Of a stretch of DNA of 64,000 nucleotides, positions 62,977 to 64,000 are shown one piece after another. Position 1 is the stretch's first letter, and each line of letters begins with the position of its first letter. Position numbers and translations under genes: made by a program. Location of the stretch: NCBI GenBank assembly GCA_025808875.1, contig CP075528.1, forward strand, positions 620,001 to 684,000. The letters run 5' to 3'. Origin of the DNA: Enhydrobacter sp. GTDB lineage: Bacteria; Pseudomonadota; Alphaproteobacteria; Reyranellales; Reyranellaceae. Below the pieces are notes generated by a model that was not told the DNA's origin, did not search any database, and saw nothing but the letters and a program-made list of their open reading frames with translations.

Positions 62977-63840
62977 ATGGACGAAGCCAAGCCAGACCAC
63001 CGCCAGAACCTGAAGTCGCTGTTCAAGCTGATGCAGGTGCTGGAGTGCTTCTCGGCCCGCGAGCCCGAGCTCACGGTGGTGCAGATCGCGCGCAAGACCG
63101 GCCTGCCACGCACCACGGTGCATCGCCTGGCCGACAGCCTGCGTGCGGTCGGCCTGCTCGAGCAGGAGGCTAGTCGCGAGCGCTACCGGCTGGGATTGAA
63201 GCTGTTCGAACTCGGCAGCTCGGCCATCACCACCCTGCCGCTGCATCGCGAGGCCGGGCCGTTCGTCGAGACCCTGGCGCGGCTCTCCGGCGAGACCGTG
63301 CATCTCTGCCTGTTCGACGGCACGCAAATGGTCTTCGTCGAGCGGGTCAACGACCGGGCGCGGTCGCTCAACACGGTGACCCTGCTCGAGGCGACGCCCT
63401 GCCACTGCACCGGCGTCGGCAAGGCCGCGCTCGCCTTCCAGCCAGAGGCCGTGATCGAGCGCGTCATCGCGCTCGGCCTGCCGGGCTTCACCGCCCGCAC
63501 CATCGTCGATCCGCCGACCTTGCGCGCGGAACTGGCGCTGATCCGCGAGCGCGGTTTCGCCATCGACGACGGCGAGCACGAGCCCAACGTGCGCTGCGTC
63601 GCCGCGCCGATCCGCAACACCGCCGGCCGCGTCTTCGCCGCCATCAGTGCGAGCGGGACGATGCGGCGCGTGCCGCGGGAGCGCGTGCCCGAGTTCGCCG
63701 AGCTGGTCGTCGCGCACGCCCGTCAGATCTCGGCGAGGCTGGGCTGCCGCGACGACGAGGCGATTCTGGCGAAGCGCCAGAGCGAGCGGTTCAAGGTCGT
63801 GGCGGCGCTCGATCTGCTGCAGCAGGCGATGAAAGGGTAG
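62977..63840 (+). CDS. IclR family transcriptional regulator
   Basis: This 287-residue regulator has a winged helix-turn-helix over residues 10-70 (LTVVQIARKTGLPRTTVHRLADSLR) and the GAF-like effector domain over residues 85-260 (LNTVTLLEATPCHCTGVGKAALAF; IDDGEHEPNVRCVAAPIRN). Its ligand is probably a catabolic intermediate of the neighbouring aldolase or dioxygenase; this is inference. GGGAG precedes ATG at 62977. Confidence 0.9.
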   Translation: MDEAKPDHRQNLKSLFKLMQVLECFSAREPELTVVQIARKTGLPRTTVHRLADSLRAVGLLEQEASRERYRLGLKLFELGSSAITTLPLHREAGPFVETLARLSGETVHLCLFDGTQMVFVERVNDRARSLNTVTLLEATPCHCTGVGKAALAFQPEAVIERVIALGLPGFTARTIVDPPTLRAELALIRERGFAIDDGEHEPNVRCVAAPIRNTAGRVFAAISASGTMRRVPRERVPEFAELVVAHARQISARLGCRDDEAILAKRQSERFKVVAALDLLQQAMKG

Positions 63841-63862
63841 GCGCCTGCGGCGCGCCCCGGCG

Positions 63863-64000
63863 CTATCCGCTTTGCTCCTCGAAATCCCGGGCCCTGTCGC
63901 CCAGCAGGAAGCGCGGGCCGGCGCCGGCACGGCTGGCGCGGTCGCCGGGATTGTAGAGCCGGCGCGCTGCAGCGAGAGGCAGCCACAGCCGATGCAGCCG
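63863..64000 (-). pseudogene. soxR: SoxR 3' end with apparent frameshift at the fourth Cys codon (cut by edge)
   Basis: On the minus strand the visible 138 bp encode the SoxR [2Fe-2S] loop in two frames. One frame reads GCIGCGCLSLQR, giving three ligands. The continuing SoxR tail RLYNPGDRASRAGAGPRFLLGD is in the next frame, ending at TAG (63863). Inserting one T after position 63969 (top-strand A) would restore CAG CGC TGC CGG, placing the fourth Cys at the exact SoxR spacing. SoxR activates redox-cycling defence genes. The rest of the gene is outside the window. Confidence 0.65.

Noticed and set aside
1..64000. tRNA, rRNA, CRISPR, transposase or phage genes
   Set aside because: I looked in the gaps and found no T-loop-like signatures, regular spacers, transposase motifs or integrase genes.

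Overview
The window is GC-rich DNA (AT-rich only in a few intergenic gaps) with dense, frequently overlapping genes. A DUF1150 protein, an ethylmalonyl-CoA mutase, GluQRS, citramalate synthase and several TRAP transporter subunits point to an alphaproteobacterium. A Rhodospirillales/Reyranella-like heterotroph is my inference; no rRNA or tRNA gene is present to test it. I see no phage, insertion sequence, CRISPR array or plasmid backbone, so this reads as chromosome carrying mixed housekeeping and catabolic genes.

Layout. 1-5.6 kb: a SelD selenide-water dikinase fused to an FAD oxidoreductase (cut by the left edge), a lone polytopic membrane protein, a hotdog-like protein and an MFS transporter. 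5.6-16.4 kb: HNH nuclease, Coq7 and DsbB (overlapping), a YqaA/DedA protein, nitronate monooxygenase, GST, carotenoid oxygenase, an MFS exporter, a serine beta-lactamase-fold hydrolase coupled to a carboxylesterase, an AlkA-type glycosylase and GluQRS. 16.7-19.4 kb: a VOC protein, a Rieske oxygenase and a MetE-like protein form a compact catabolic operon behind a repeat-bearing leader. 19.4-24.5 kb: thioredoxin 2, small unknowns, and a phospholipase D/VTT fusion coupled to an EEP-family phosphatase. 24.5-29.7 kb: two tandem amidases coupled to a TTC38-like TPR protein, then two paralogous cysteine-rich secreted proteins. 29.7-37.7 kb: a NUDIX protein, a thioesterase, ethylmalonyl-CoA mutase, a DUF898 membrane protein, a broken histidine kinase, an M48 protease and a STAS-like protein. 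37.8-45.3 kb: an enolase-superfamily enzyme, CimA, an EmrAB-type pump, TrmJ, OsmC and ribosomal protein S4. 45.4-49.8 kb: an RND efflux pair. 49.8-58.2 kb: an amidase, an acetyltransferase, an AtzH-like protein, an amidohydrolase and a TRAP transporter with one binding protein but two QM permease pairs. 58.2-64 kb: an HxlR regulator with a WrbA-like flavoprotein, an ABC peptide-type binding protein, a LigB-type dioxygenase, a DapA-like aldolase, an IclR regulator, and the 3' end of a soxR whose frame is broken at the right edge.

The overall theme is uptake and breakdown of small organic acids, amides and aromatics plus multidrug export. Overlapping start/stop codons mark the operons 6.2-7.3 kb, 12.9-14.8 kb, 17.1-19.4 kb, 21.1-24.0 kb, 24.6-28.8 kb and 40.7-43.3 kb.

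The most distinctive observations are structural. One TRAP operon carries two membrane pairs, with hairpins sharing a core at the entry to each Q gene. A long inverted repeat lies ahead of the carotenoid oxygenase. A CTGC-N3-GCAG palindrome of the PhaR type lies in the ecm promoter. The amidase/TPR array and the tandem secreted cysteine-rich proteins have no clear precedent that I recognise. Two regulators (a histidine kinase and SoxR) carry apparent single-base frameshifts that could be real or sequencing errors.
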